NCBI RefSeq assembly: GCF_000002875.2
Contig: NC_009404.2
Coordinates: 533,501 to 597,500 of the forward strand
Direction of reading: 5' to 3'
Length of the DNA stretch: 64,000 bases
Source: Leishmania infantum JPCM5
Lineage: Eukaryota; Euglenozoa; Kinetoplastea; Trypanosomatida; Trypanosomatidae
Below, one piece after another: positions 1 to 11,564 of this stretch. Within the stretch, counting starts at the first letter, position 1; every line of letters begins with the position of its first letter. A model generated the notes under the pieces. It made no database searches, was not told where the DNA came from, and was given only the letters and a program-made list of their open reading frames with translations. Position numbers and translations under genes: made by a program.

Positions 1-1751
1 TGGAGACGGAGCTCTTTGTGGAGGGCGAGGTAAACGGCTTCACTAGCAACATTCGTGCTCTGCCGCTGACGGAGGACTACCTCAAGGACATGGCTCGTCA
101 GGATTACGAGTTCATCAAACAGGAAACGGCGACCTTGTACAACGCTGTGGACAAGAACGCTACGACTGATGACATGGTTCGCAAGTGCGTGCAGAGCAAA
201 ATCAAGTTTGTCGACTTTGCCTTCCCGCCGGAGCAGAAGTCGCTGCAGATCGGCTCTCTCATGAAGCTGAAGGTGCTGGCGTGGGAGCGCCCGGGCATGT
301 TCCTTTCCGACGAGAACGCCCGGCAGGCGCGCCTGTTTCGCAACGGCGTCCACCCATCCAACATCGACGAGGGTGATTTGGGTGACTCGTGGCTGACGGG
401 CGCGATGGCAGCGTTGTCTGAGTTCCCGGACAAGATCCGTGATATCTTCCGCCACCCCGAGAGCGTGGAGCAGGGGCAGAAGGAGCGCGAGTGCGGCATC
501 TACCGTGTGACGCTGAACAAGAACGGCTGGTGGACGAGCTTGATTGTCGACGACTACCTGCCGGTGGCCGGCGGCCGCCCAAAGTTTGCCCGCTCCAAGG
601 GCGATCCGGCCGAGCTGTGGCCCTCCATTCTCCAGAAGGCGTACGCGAAGGTCTTTGGCGGGTACGGCTTCATTGTCGCTGGAGACCCGCTGCACGCGCT
701 GCAGGACATGTCCGGATTCCCGTGCTCCTCTTTTGATAACGCGTTCGTGGAGAGCACTATCAACGAGACGTATGAGCTGTTCGCGCATCTCAAGAACTAC
801 AGTGACCTGGGCTACCAGCTTGTGTTCACCACCCCGACCCGCGAAGCCATCATGACGGCTCGCGGCGCCATCAGCTGCGGCTCCCCCGTGCAGGCGGAGC
901 GTGCGTACGAGAGGTCCAGCCTGCTGCTGGGGCACACCTACTCCGTGATTCGCGTGGGATACTTCGCGGAGCACGACCTGCGCCTTCTGCAGCTGCGGAA
1001 CCCGTGGTCGCAGGCCTCCTCGGACTGGAATGGGCCTTGGAACAAGCGCGACGAGAACTGGAACAAGTACACGGAGGTGGCAGACTACTTCCACTTTGAC
1101 AGCAGCGATGACGGCACCTTCTTCATGGAGTGGACCGACGTGCAGGACTACTTTGTCAGCTGCGGCGTGTGCTTCATTCAGAGCCCCACGTACGACTACC
1201 GCATCCGCGGCACCTTCTTCCAAAACGTGCCGACGACATGCCTGGAGATCTCCGTTACACGTCCGATGCTGATCAACATTATTCTCTCGCAGGAAGACAA
1301 GCGTGGCACCGACAAGAGCGAGAACGCGCCGATCATGATTAGTGTGGCGCACGGCATGGGGGCGATGACGCCGATGCGCGTGGACTTGAACAGCGGCTTC
1401 GACAACGACCACCCGTCGCCCGAGTATGCATTCCTGCAGAGTCGTGACGTGAGCATGTTCTACGAATTCAAGCCGGAGAACTCGCCGTACCTCGTGGTGC
1501 CGCGTGCCATGAGCCAGTTCGCCAAGCTTCCCTTCACACTAGGCCTACTGTGCCCGTACGAGATCGGCAAGGAGACGAGCGAGGTCCGCGTGGCCTTCCG
1601 CGCCCTCGCCCCGGAGAACCGCATCTTCGACAACTTCCAGAAGTTCAACTGCGAGACCGTGGCCACAGAGACGGAGTTCCAGGCAAAAGGCCCGAAGCAG
1701 TTTTTCCCTGACATCTACGTGGGTACCATCATCCAGACGTCTGACGACTAA
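1..1751 (+). CDS. Calpain-like cysteine peptidase homologue, 5'-truncated by the window edge
   Basis: The frame is open from base 3 and the gene begins outside the window; 582 codons are visible. The first residues (ETELFVEGEVNGF then LPLTEDYL) are the end of a DUF1935 domain. A calpain C2 core follows, then a C2-like domain III (about 1215-1740). The calpain nucleophile motif reads GDLGDSW, so Ser (TCG, 387-389) replaces Cys. The catalytic His (GHTYSV, codon 933) and Asn (LRNPW, codon 999) are kept. Family knowledge: many kinetoplastid calpain-like proteins have altered triads and are thought to be structural, often membrane-associated. Inference: this one is proteolytically inactive or severely impaired. 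It is the first of three calpain-like genes in tandem. The stop is TAA at 1749. Family identity is certain; the N-terminus is unseen. Confidence 0.95.
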   Translation, partial: ETELFVEGEVNGFTSNIRALPLTEDYLKDMARQDYEFIKQETATLYNAVDKNATTDDMVRKCVQSKIKFVDFAFPPEQKSLQIGSLMKLKVLAWERPGMFLSDENARQARLFRNGVHPSNIDEGDLGDSWLTGAMAALSEFPDKIRDIFRHPESVEQGQKERECGIYRVTLNKNGWWTSLIVDDYLPVAGGRPKFARSKGDPAELWPSILQKAYAKVFGGYGFIVAGDPLHALQDMSGFPCSSFDNAFVESTINETYELFAHLKNYSDLGYQLVFTTPTREAIMTARGAISCGSPVQAERAYERSSLLLGHTYSVIRVGYFAEHDLRLLQLRNPWSQASSDWNGPWNKRDENWNKYTEVADYFHFDSSDDGTFFMEWTDVQDYFVSCGVCFIQSPTYDYRIRGTFFQNVPTTCLEISVTRPMLINIILSQEDKRGTDKSENAPIMISVAHGMGAMTPMRVDLNSGFDNDHPSPEYAFLQSRDVSMFYEFKPENSPYLVVPRAMSQFAKLPFTLGLLCPYEIGKETSEVRVAFRALAPENRIFDNFQKFNCETVATETEFQAKGPKQFFPDIYVGTIIQTSDD

Positions 1752-4700
1752 AACGCACCTCGAACTAGTTGGTGGCTTTTTATTCTTTCTGTCCTTCGCA
1801 CCTGCATGCGTTTTCGCAGACATACGAAGAAGGGGTTGTTGTGGCGGCGGCGATGGTCGAGGATGACGAAGCTCAAGACTCATCTCTTTTCCGTTCCGTA
1901 AGCCTTCGTTTCTTTTGTCTGCGGGCGCTTGCGCCATCGTCCTGCCCCGCCCGCTCTGCCTCTCCCCAGAGTACTCCTCGATCATTGTCGGAGTCTTTTT
2001 TTGTCGTCTGCGTTGCGTTTGCATCGCTGTTGCCTTTCGCATGACCGAGAGCAAAGGGGAGCATGCGAAGCTCGAATGGTGCATGGAGAGTCGTGCGCAC
2101 CCGTCTCTCTTTTTTTATCTCCGCCCCGCCCCCTCTTTTTTTTCCTGTACCATAGTTCATGTCCTTTTTTTCCCCCTTTTTTGCGTGTTTTCTCTCGGCC
2201 CTTGCCGTTCGTGCTCTGCCTTCTTTCCGTTATAGCGAGGCTGTCGCCATTTTCCCTGCATGTGTGTCGTTGTCCTTGTTTGCTTTTCCTTGTGTGTTGG
2301 TAGCGCGTGTGCGCGGGTGCATGCATGTGCCGTTGGCGCTTCTGGCTGGCGTGGCGTTCGTTTCGCTGTACCAGGGAGGGACCAGAGGAAAAGAGCTTTC
2401 ACTTTTTTTCCACTTGTCACCGCACCTGTCCATGTCCTCCGGCCCATCCTCTCTTCCTCCTACGTCGTTTTCGATTCCCCCTTTCAGCGCTTCGCTTTTG
2501 TTGTTTCCTTTTCTGTGCCTCTTCATCTTCGTTGTTGTGGTTGTTGTACTGCTGCGGGGGAAGTTGTGTGATGTGTTTATTCTTCCTCTTCACTTCTCTT
2601 AAAAAGATGTCTTTGCAGTTCCTTCTTTCCCTCTCCGACCCACCTCACGCAATGCAGCCTTGAATGCGTGCGCATAACTCACAACGAGAGTGTGTGTTGG
2701 GGGGGGGGACGGTGACCCTCGCTTTTTTCTCAGCGAAACCAAGATTGGCTCCTGATATGTGTATATATATATGTGTGTGTGTGCGTTCCTACGCCTTCCT
2801 CTTGTATGTTGCGTCGTGTCCCCAGCTTTGCTAATCATCGTTTTTATCACCTCCCCTTGCCATCGCATTTCGTTTCCTTCTCGCGCCGTTTACCGTCTCT
2901 ATTCGCTTCTCATCTCCCGCTGTTTTTTTTTTTCTCACTTGCCTCTGTGCCAGTTTCGATTTCTGGTTTCTTACCTTATTTTTTGTTGGTCTTTTGTCCA
3001 TTTATGTGTCTTGCCTGGCTTTCCCACGTCCTCATGTTGTCAGGTGTTGATTATGCATGTCTATGTGTGAAGCATCACCTCTTTTTTCTTTTTGTGTACA
3101 CGGTCATCGCATTTTTTTCCTTCGTTGCTGTGTTTCACTCGCTGCTTGCGGTTTCTTGTCTCCCTAGTCTTCCCTCTAAATATCCCTTCTCTCTCGCTGC
3201 GGCAGATGCGCGCCAGTGCCTTGCACCCCCTTGGCTTGCGCTGCGCTCTTTCTGTTTTGGCGACGTCCTGAGGGCGGCGGCGGCGGCAGGTGTGGACCCC
3301 TCTGAGGAGAGATCCACTCGAAGCCTCGAGCGATCAAAGCAGCGGATGGACTGACTTGTGCCCGGTGCGTTGATGTCTCGCCTGCTTTAGCGCTTTGTCG
3401 ACGTCCATGGCAGAGATCCACATGAGGCACAGAGAGAGAGGAGAGGGTGGTGGTGGTGGTGGTGGGGGGGCGCATTTGTGGGGCGGTCAGGGAAAAGAGG
3501 GTGGAGGGGGGAGGGAAGGCCCGAAAGGTCGGCCAGCGAAGGAGCTTTCACACCCTCGTTTTCTCTGCGTTTTTCCCTTTGCTGATTCTTTCCTTTGCGC
3601 TTCTCTTGTTCTCATGCGTGTGCTCATGCCCATCTTCAGAGATTATATATATATGTGTGTGTGTGTGTGTGTCTGTGCATCTACTATGTGGCATCCTGCT
3701 GGATTGTGCGCTCGCTCTTTTCCATGTTTCTGTTCATCGTGAATATGCGCTCGCCATAAGCCCCTCTCTCCCTCACACTCACTCCTCTCTGTTGGTACGC
3801 TTTACTGTCTTTGCTTTCTCATGTGACTCTCTCTCTCGTCTCCGACGATTTTTTTTTCTTGAAGGTGAAAGTGATGCTGTAAATGGCGCTACTGTTTTTA
3901 TTTCTTCTCCCTCTTTCGCTGTGTTCCGAGCTCTTCTCATGAGGAGGCGCAGCCACCCCATTTCTTTCGTCTCTTTGTGATTTTCCCCTCTTTCTGCCCG
4001 TCTGTGCATGCTTCTACGCGTGTGTGGGTGCGGATTAGTATGTATTGGCACTTCTTTCTCCTACGTTTTCCGTGGATGTCTCGCTCTTTTCCCTTATACA
4101 TATGCGTGCCCCTCTCACACAAGGCAAGCGCCTGTTTTCTCGTGCGGCACGGCTGCCGCTCTGCATCTCCATCTGTGATTTCAGCTTCTCCCGTTTTCTC
4201 TGTTGGATTCGCTGTTCCTCCCTCTTTCAAGCGCTCTATTCCCTTCGTTTGAGAGCAGTGTAACACTAAGAGAAGAAACACAGAAGAGTAAGTAGGCAGC
4301 CTCCGAGCGTGCGGAGTAGCCTCCATGGTCAGAAAGCAAGTAACCTCTTTCTCTCGGTGTGCTTCACATCTGTGCGTCTCTCAGCGACCCTGCGGCCTCC
4401 CTTGCTCAGGCGATGCGCTCACTTATTGCAGGGAGGGAATGGGGTAGAACAGGCGTCTTCTGCTGGACTTGCCTCTCTCCGGTGCCCCCTCTGCCCTACC
4501 GAAGTAGAGGACGGTTGCTTGATTTTGCCGCGACGGAGCCACCGCTGATGTCATCACTGAAGCGCATAGGCGGACCGTGCTTGTCGCACCATTCTCTTCG
4601 AGATGGCAGTATGTGCATCTACTTGCTTCCACCTCGTCTCTTCTCTTTCTCACCTCTCCCTCTATCCACTCGCGTCCCTTTCGTGACATTGATACGAGTG

Positions 4701-5895
4701 CATACCTTGATCTTTTCCTGCGGTTGCTCTGACCGAAAACTTAACCCTTCGGCCTTCCCTTCCCCCTCCCCTGTTTTCATTTCTTTCCTTCTCGCATTGT
4801 CTGCGTGCCGTCCAGACAAGACGGGTGAAAAGAGGGCAGCGCTCGCTACAATTCTGTGTAGATATCTCGGTGGTGCGTGCACTTGTTTTCTTTTCCCCCT
4901 TGTGTATTGTGCGCCATTGCCTCCGTGCGCGTGCCTCGACACGTTCTTGAGACACACACGCGGACATACGTCTCTGGCTCCGTTTCGTCCTCTTCTCCCT
5001 TGGGTTCGTCAGGAGCCGAGCGACGCGTTCCAGAAGTCGGTGATGATCTCCGTTTTGTTGCAGCGTTTGCGATACATCTCCTCCTCCTCGTTTCCTCCCG
5101 CCTCCACATGTATACACACACAAGAAGCGCACGTGCAGCCACATTCCGACAAGCCACCACCTTCCTCCCCCCTTTTCCTCTGACTCTTTATCCCTTCATC
5201 CCTCCCCCCGATACACCGACAGACACAAACTTCAATACAGTACTTGTGTTGCCAAACCCTATCCGTTCTCTCTTTACGCACATATCCACTTCTCTGCTGA
5301 ATCCATTACGCACCAACCCCCTCTTTCCGCATGTGACATTCGTTTTCTTTTTATGTTTTTTTTTTTTTGTTACTACTGTTTTCCTTCCCCCATCTTGCAC
5401 CATCCCAGTGGTTTCAATCTGCATCTGGCTTTGCCAGTCTCTCCCGCGGTTACTTTCGCGGCTGTGCATGCTTCTGAGGTCGTCTTGCTCTATGTGAGTT
5501 CTCTCCTCTTCCCTCCCATTTTCTTCTTTTCTCCTCGGCTGGTGAAACGACTGCTTCATCCGCTTCTCTTAGCGCACCTTCAGCCCTCCTTTTAATTTTC
5601 CCAGCTGCCTCGCCAGAGCTCGCGGGTCTGCAGGCCGCCGTCCGGAAACGCTCTCCAGTGTGTTCTGTGCCTCGTAAGAGGGATACTCGTCGGGGAAGAC
5701 GAAGCGGGGCGGCAGGTATAGGCAAAGGTAAGACGAAGGCGCAGACGGGGGGGGGAGGCGGTCTAGCATTTGTCTGCTTGGTTAGGGCTCGGAGGCAGGG
5801 GAGACAGAAGAGCGTACAAGCACGAGCTCGCCAGTGCGCAGCTGACCGCGGAAAGAGAAAAAAAAGCCCAGCAAGCTCTGGAAGAACTGCCCGCC
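1752..5895. other. Intergenic region, 4.1 kb (3'UTR of calpain 1 and 5' leader of calpain 2)
   Basis: Pyrimidine-rich DNA with long T and C runs, a TA/TG microsatellite near 2760-2784, a GGT/G-rich stretch near 3447-3470 and a TG repeat near 3655-3672. Frames open here read as low-complexity Ser/Leu/Phe/Pro sequence with no recognisable domain. I see no RNA gene. The stretch 4360-4580 is less pyrimidine-biased but gives no recognisable product. Confidence 0.6.
5584..5604 (+). promoter_or_regulatory. Predicted trans-splice acceptor for the 5896 gene
   Basis: A short pyrimidine tract ends in TTTTCCCAG at 5604. No ATG occurs between this AG and 5896, so the acceptor supports 5896 as the initiation codon, giving a leader of about 290 bases. 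Confidence 0.45.
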
Positions 5896-8127
5896 ATGTT
5901 CGATGAGTTTCGTGAGGACTCGGTAGAGCCGCTACCAATGGATGCCAGTAAGAGCTCATCAACGCCATGGGTGAACTGGGGGCCGTCCATCGACGGCGAG
6001 GCTACGCCATGCTTCAAAGGCGGTTTTCTCTATCGGATTATCGATTCCAAGAAGAAAGTCTGGGCTCTGTATAACGACACGTTCGTCTACGAAATGCATG
6101 CCACCTTTATTTTCGGGCCTGTGTCGAATATGGAGCCCATCACCGCCTCGCTCTCTGCGTCGGAGAGCGGCGGCGAGGTGGATGACAAGAACCGCGTCGT
6201 CGCCAGCGTTGAGGGCAACGAGCTAACGATCTCCATGGTTGTTTATCCGATGGAGACGATCGAGTTCGCCCGGGGCGACAAGTCGAAGTACAGATGCCAC
6301 TTCGACGGCAAGCCGCTCTCAAAAGAGTACCTTCAACGCGAAACAGCCTTGGCAAACGCCGAGCTAGAAAGGAACAAGGTGACGCTCGCGAGGTTCATCC
6401 ACACCTCCACAGATCCTGAGGATGTGCTGGCGTTGTGCAAAAAACACCGTTTGACGTTTATCGACCCTTCCTTCCCTCCTGGCCAGCACTCGCTTGACGG
6501 GGATCGAGGCCTGATTGCGCCGAGCGGGTGGAGGCGCCCAGAGGCGTATCTGCCTCTCGCGTTGAAGGGTCAAATTCGTCTGTTTCGGCATCGTGTGACC
6601 CCCTCGGCCACACAGCGTGGCGAATTGGGCAATTCGTGGGTGGTGAGCGCCATGGCGGCGCTGGCGGAACACCCGGACTACATCAAGGATATGTTTCGGC
6701 ACCCCATCAGCTCTGAAGAGACGCAGCGAGACGAGGCGGTTGGGGCATACCGGGCTTGGCTGAACAAAGACGGTCTCTGGAGCTCGGTACTCGTCGACAG
6801 CTATCTGCCCGTGGTGGGCAAGCAGCAGCGCTACGCCCGCAGCGCCAACGGGCCGTGCGAGATGTGGGTGTCGTATCTCGAGAAGGTGTATGCGAAGCGT
6901 TATCACAGCTACATCAACATCGCCGGCGGCGATCCGCTCTTTGCAATTCGCGACTTTACCGGATTTCCCACGGCGCGGCTGGACGTCCGCTTTCGCGAGT
7001 GTGTTACGGACCCGGTGAAGAGCGATATGTTTTTCCTTCGCATGGTACGCGACTACGAGAGCGGGCACCTTGTGCTACTGAGCACTCCCGGCAGCGGTGA
7101 CCCGCGCTCTGCCCATAGCACATACAAGGAGAAGGGCATTTTTGTGGGCTACGCCTATGCAGTGCTAGAAGCTCGCGCGATTGAATTGCCGACGCTGCGG
7201 CGGAAGAAGGTGCCACCGCTGCGGCTGCTGCGGCTGCGCAACGCGTGGGAGGCGGCGACCAAGTGGAGTGGCAGGTGGTCTGACGACTCGCCGATGTGGC
7301 AGGCGCACCCGGAAGCGTGTGTTGCGTTTCCGCAGCACAGCGGGAATGATGGAACTTTCATCATGGAGTGGTCGGAGGTGCTGGAGATCTTTGTCGGCTG
7401 CGGTGTTGTGTTCAACCACTTCGGCTACGCGGACTACCGCATCCCCTTCGAGTTCCGGGGCTCTGTGCCGGACCTGTGTCTCGAGATTCACGTGACGGAG
7501 CCGACAACGTTGACGCTCATTCTGTCGCAGCCAGACAGCAAAGGCACGGTGAGGGAGTCGGAGGACTACAACCCTGTCATGATCTCCATAGCGGGCGCCT
7601 CCTCCGCCACGACGAGCCCGGTTTCCCAGAATGGCAGCAAGCGTAGTAGCGGGACCTCCAGCCACTCCATGATGACGGCCAGTACACAGCTGGTGGCGCG
7701 CGATTACTCTCTCCTCGTCAATTCCTCTGCGGACGCCGAGACGCCGTCGAAGAGCTTCACGTTCTTGCAGGGCCGCGACATAAGCGCCATATACACGTTC
7801 GTCCCAGAGCAGTCGCCGTACCTCGTCGTGCCACGTCTGCTTGTGCAGCAGTCTAGCGGCAGCAACGGCACGAGGGCGTCCAGTGCAGCTGCGACCTCGG
7901 CATCAAACAGCGCTGTGACGTGTCCATGCGTGCTCGGCGTTCTTTCGCAGCTTGCCTTTACCCCAAACGGACAGGCACACGTTCGTCTGCGCAAGTTGCC
8001 AGCGAACAGTCTCGTCTTTGACAACTACCTCAGCTTCGCCAACGACTCCGTGGAGGTCGAGAAGACCTTCTACGTGAAACGCTCCGCCACCGGTGTGGCG
8101 GAGCGCAGCGCCTCAGAACTACAGTAG
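5896..8127 (+). CDS. Calpain-like protein with DUF1935 domain; triad reduced to Ser/Tyr/Asn
   Basis: 743 aa from the first ATG. The N-terminal DUF1935 domain (about residues 35-155) carries GGFLYRI, WALYNDT, VYPMETIEFARG and LSKEYL. The calpain core follows (about 200-520), then C2-like domain III with a Ser/Thr-rich insert (about 575-615). At the catalytic positions, GELGNSW gives Ser247 for Cys, GYAYAV gives Tyr419 for His, and RLRNAW keeps Asn449. Two of three triad residues are lost, so the protein should not be a protease. It does not start with MG, so the myristoylation signal of the small paralogues is absent. The frame stays open upstream to 5767 with coding-like sequence but no ATG, so the true N-terminus could differ in related strains. 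Middle gene of three calpain-like genes. Confidence 0.95.
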   Translation: MFDEFREDSVEPLPMDASKSSSTPWVNWGPSIDGEATPCFKGGFLYRIIDSKKKVWALYNDTFVYEMHATFIFGPVSNMEPITASLSASESGGEVDDKNRVVASVEGNELTISMVVYPMETIEFARGDKSKYRCHFDGKPLSKEYLQRETALANAELERNKVTLARFIHTSTDPEDVLALCKKHRLTFIDPSFPPGQHSLDGDRGLIAPSGWRRPEAYLPLALKGQIRLFRHRVTPSATQRGELGNSWVVSAMAALAEHPDYIKDMFRHPISSEETQRDEAVGAYRAWLNKDGLWSSVLVDSYLPVVGKQQRYARSANGPCEMWVSYLEKVYAKRYHSYINIAGGDPLFAIRDFTGFPTARLDVRFRECVTDPVKSDMFFLRMVRDYESGHLVLLSTPGSGDPRSAHSTYKEKGIFVGYAYAVLEARAIELPTLRRKKVPPLRLLRLRNAWEAATKWSGRWSDDSPMWQAHPEACVAFPQHSGNDGTFIMEWSEVLEIFVGCGVVFNHFGYADYRIPFEFRGSVPDLCLEIHVTEPTTLTLILSQPDSKGTVRESEDYNPVMISIAGASSATTSPVSQNGSKRSSGTSSHSMMTASTQLVARDYSLLVNSSADAETPSKSFTFLQGRDISAIYTFVPEQSPYLVVPRLLVQQSSGSNGTRASSAAATSASNSAVTCPCVLGVLSQLAFTPNGQAHVRLRKLPANSLVFDNYLSFANDSVEVEKTFYVKRSATGVAERSASELQ

Positions 8128-10250
8128 ACAGACCAGGGAGTGACGTAGCCGTTGGGCAGAAAGGGTATCTCAGGATCAGCGGATGGGGAAGGAAACAGGC
8201 AACAAATGAGCAGCGTTGCACCCCGGTGCCGTGAGTGGCCGAGGAGTCAGGCAGATTCGCAAGAGATCGCCACTTGTGGATGAAAGCACGTTTCACAACT
8301 GCGGAAAGGTGGTGAATGGCGGGGAGAGAAAGAGAGGAGGGCTCGTGTGGTTTCGCTGTCCGAGCACGGATGACAGGGATGGTGCTCTGCCTTGCCCCGT
8401 CTCACTTTTGGCGTGTCCTCTCCTCTTTTTCTGGCCGGTTTCTCTGTTCCACGTTCCCCTCCATTCTCCACACTTGGCTCCTTGTCCCCGTAGAGGATGC
8501 CGATAACGATGCCGTGTGTATGGCGCCTGTGCGTGTGCGTGTGTGCTGTGACGCATGCCTCTTCTCATTTTTTTCATGTCCTGATTTCATTGCCCGCTCT
8601 TCACCATCATCGACAAGCGGAACGAAGCGAGGGAGGGGCAATAGGGAATGCTTCTTTTTTTTCTATCTTCAGTGCTTCTTCGCCCCCCTTTTTTCGCCCC
8701 CTTTCTGCGGTGTTGTTCTCTCTTTTCTTGTGTTGACCTCTTCTCTTTCCCAACAAACACAGAAAGCTGAAGCAGTCAAAGAAGCAGAGAAAGCAACAAG
8801 AATTCCGCGGGAGATGGGGTGGGCGGAGGCGAAATGCGAGCCAGCCACCAAGCAGCGACTTCAGGCTGGTAGTGAAACTACAACAAGCGGTTTTCTCATT
8901 TATTCGCATGTGCCGCTCCTTCTTATATATATATATATATATAGGGATGTGCAACCACTGAGGCTACTGCGCCCCTGCGCGTGTGTATGTGCCAGTGCTG
9001 GCTATATATATGGGGTATGCAGCAGCAGGGATGATACTGTTGCACTGTGGGCACTGGGTTTTGTGGAGCGAGCGAGAGGAGACGGAAGACAAAAGAGCAA
9101 GGACAGATGCACAAGAGGAAAGAAACGCTGCCGCAACGACTAACACAGCTGAAGAGAGCCAGAAGAGTGTCGACGGCTTCTCTTCCGCTCACGTTTACAA
9201 GAAGAAGAGCACACCGACGATCTACAAGCGGCAAGAAAAAGGGAAAAAGAGTCAGAAGGTGCTTGTGTGTACATCAACACAAAGAGTGTTCACGGCTCCC
9301 CTCTTTCATCCATCTTTACTTTTTTCCCCATGCCGATTGCATATTCCTCCCACGTAGGGAAAAAGCCAAGACACGCGTGTGAATCGCATTGTTGATTGGA
9401 AGGGGAATGCGCTCTTATACCTATTTCCCCCCATCACTTACCTTTCCTCAGCATCTTTTCTACCCCGCGTGAGCGTATGTGTGCATTGTCATTCTTCACG
9501 TCAGGCCTCTCTCTTTTTTTCTTTCTCTCTGCCCCTGCCTGCCCATCTGCCTCTTTCTTCGTGTGTTTTGTTTTGCCCTTTCAATGCATTTTCTTTTCGT
9601 TTTCGATGGCTTGCCTTTGTGTCGCACTCATCGCGCAGACGCTGACAGGATAAGAAATCATTAGGAAAAAAACAATCTGGAAAGAAAACGACGAAGGAAA
9701 CAGAAGATGCACCGGCGAACCGCAATACGCGGCGAAACTCCTGAAACCCGCTCTTTTTTTTTCGGTTGCGTTGCTTCAACCTCGCTCTTCGATCACTCTC
9801 GAGTTCAGAAGAGCAAAAAGAAAGGCCGCATCGGTTATGCTCCCCCACTTTCCTTTTTTTTTTCGTATGCTTGAGCGCTTGATGGTTTCCGGTGCCTTGG
9901 CTCCTTTCTTCGTGCCCTTCTCCCCTCCACCAACCCGCCATCAGCCTCCCCACCTCTTCTTATACACGTCTTTTTCTCTTCTTCCCTAACGTTTGCGAGG
10001 TGCTCCTCTTTTTTCTCTGTTTTTTTTTTCATTTCTCCGTCTCTCTCTCTCTCTCTCGCTCTGTGTACGCGCGTGACATTGTTCCTTCGGTTCGGTTCTG
10101 CCCTGCCCCCTTGTACGCGTGCGCAGTGCGGCCCCTCTCTCGTTCTTAGTGCTGTTGTTACATGTCCAATCAATGCCATTTTCATTTCTTTTTGTTTGCA
10201 CTTCTCCCAACCCCCTTTTTTGTTCACCTTCTCACTTGAGCTTCCCTGGT

Positions 10251-10707
10251 GACGTGTGGACCCCGCTCAGTGCGCCGTATCTCAAAGTCCACTACCCACG
10301 CACTGTGTGGTGAAGCCAAGCAGCCCTCCCCAGCCCTATCCCCTGCCGGATGCAGAACCACCTCTGGTGGTGACATGGCCAGGCCCTGGATGGCGTTGCG
10401 TTGGAGCGACCTGCGACAGTGGGTCAGCGTACACGTCTGCGCCATCCACGTGACAGGCAGAGCGTCAGCGTGACGCGAGCGCATATCCCACCCCCGGCCC
10501 TCGCGCTGCCTACAGCGGTGTGGGGGAGGCCTGAGGCACCCCGAGGGGAGGATGCACCAGGCGGCGACCGGCATGATGCGGGAGCGGCGGTGAGGCGTGT
10601 CTAGGGCTGCTTCTCACCACGCGATGTGAGGCCTGTGACAGGCCTGGCCGAGTGGTGTTCAGCGCATGCTCTGTGGCAGAATGGACACCTTGAATGAAAA
10701 AAAAAAA
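10251..10707 (+). mobile_element. SIDER-like degenerate retroposon, copy 1, with poly(A) tail
   Basis: Starts at GACGTGTGGACCCCGCTC and is base-for-base identical to copy 2 (17091-17538) over 448 bases. It ends in an A run of about 11 bases after TTGAATG, as expected for a retroposon 3' end. Length, orientation (same as the genes), lack of coding capacity and position downstream of a stop codon fit Leishmania SIDER elements. Family knowledge: SIDER2 elements sit in 3'UTRs and lower mRNA stability. I assign SIDER2 from memory of the family, not by alignment. It lies 2.1 kb after the calpain 2 stop. Confidence 0.72.
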
Positions 10708-11175
10708 GGAACAGACGCACGAGCTGCGCGCGCATCTTCTCGTTCCTGATCTTGCGTTGACTCTAACCTCTACCGTTCTTCTTTATGTGCTTACCTTTTT
10801 CCTCTTTTTCTACGTCAGCTCTTGTGGGACTCTCTCTCTCGATCTCACTCTTGTTGCATCTTGTGTCGCTGCTCGCTCGCCTGTGTGTCTGTGTGAAGCT
10901 CTTCATTGCTAGCACTGGGCACGTCACGCACCCACGCACGCACACCGGTCGTTTGACAAACATTTCTCGACTTTCTTTTAGCGCTTCTGTTTCGTGAGTT
11001 CCTCGGAAGTGCGGAACAGTCGCTGAGACGCAGCGCAGGCTTCAGTAGAAACACAGAGGAGGAGAGGAAGCGGAGGGGAGGGCGGGGTGATGGCGGCGAC
11101 GGCGGAGGGAGCTGGTGGCCCCTGTGTGTGGTTTTTGTTGCCGCGTAGGGTGCGCAACAGTCTTTGGCTGTGTGG

Positions 11176-11277
11176 TCTTTTTTCGTCACCATCCCCCTGC
11201 TTTTTTTCTTCGTCTCTCTGTTCCCTTCCTCTTTGATCCTCCTATCTCGACATGGGCGCTGCGGCGTTTCGCTTCAG
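11176..11277 (+). promoter_or_regulatory. Predicted trans-splice acceptor for the 11565 gene
   Basis: A pyrimidine tract (11176-11249) has no AG before TTCAG at 11277. Splicing there leaves a short upstream ORF (ATG 11391) before ATG 11565, and excludes the MGAAA start at 11252. Weak support only. Confidence 0.35.
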
Positions 11278-11564
11278 CGGGACCGGGGGGCGAGGCCGTC
11301 GTCATCCATCCCGCCGCTCAACCCGAGCCTCACCTTCTACCTCTCCAACACGGAGAGCCGCACCAAGGCCCAGAGAGGCGCCTGGCACCGATGGCAGCCG
11401 TAGCACTCAGCCTCTGGCGTTTCTCGCAAACCACACGAGTCGCAGCATTCTTGACTATCCCTCCTCAGCTTCCTCGTTTCTGTCTCCGTCGCTGACGTCC
11501 TCGAGCTCGCAGGAGGCTGTGGCGGCATCGGAAGCCTCCGGCGCGACAAGAGCTCGTTCGCCGG

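Larger units (their letters stand above)
8128..11564. other. Intergenic region between calpain 2 and calpain 3
   Basis: Contains pyrimidine-rich DNA, a TA dinucleotide run at 8923-8943, a SIDER-like retroposon at 10251-10707 and a strong pyrimidine tract at 11176-11249. The rest shows no coding or RNA gene that I can support. Confidence 0.6.

Noticed and set aside
10249..10473. Conserved 74-codon frame present in all three retroposon copies
   Set aside because: Its conservation reflects the near-identity of the DNA copies. SIDERs are non-coding and the frame has no known domain.
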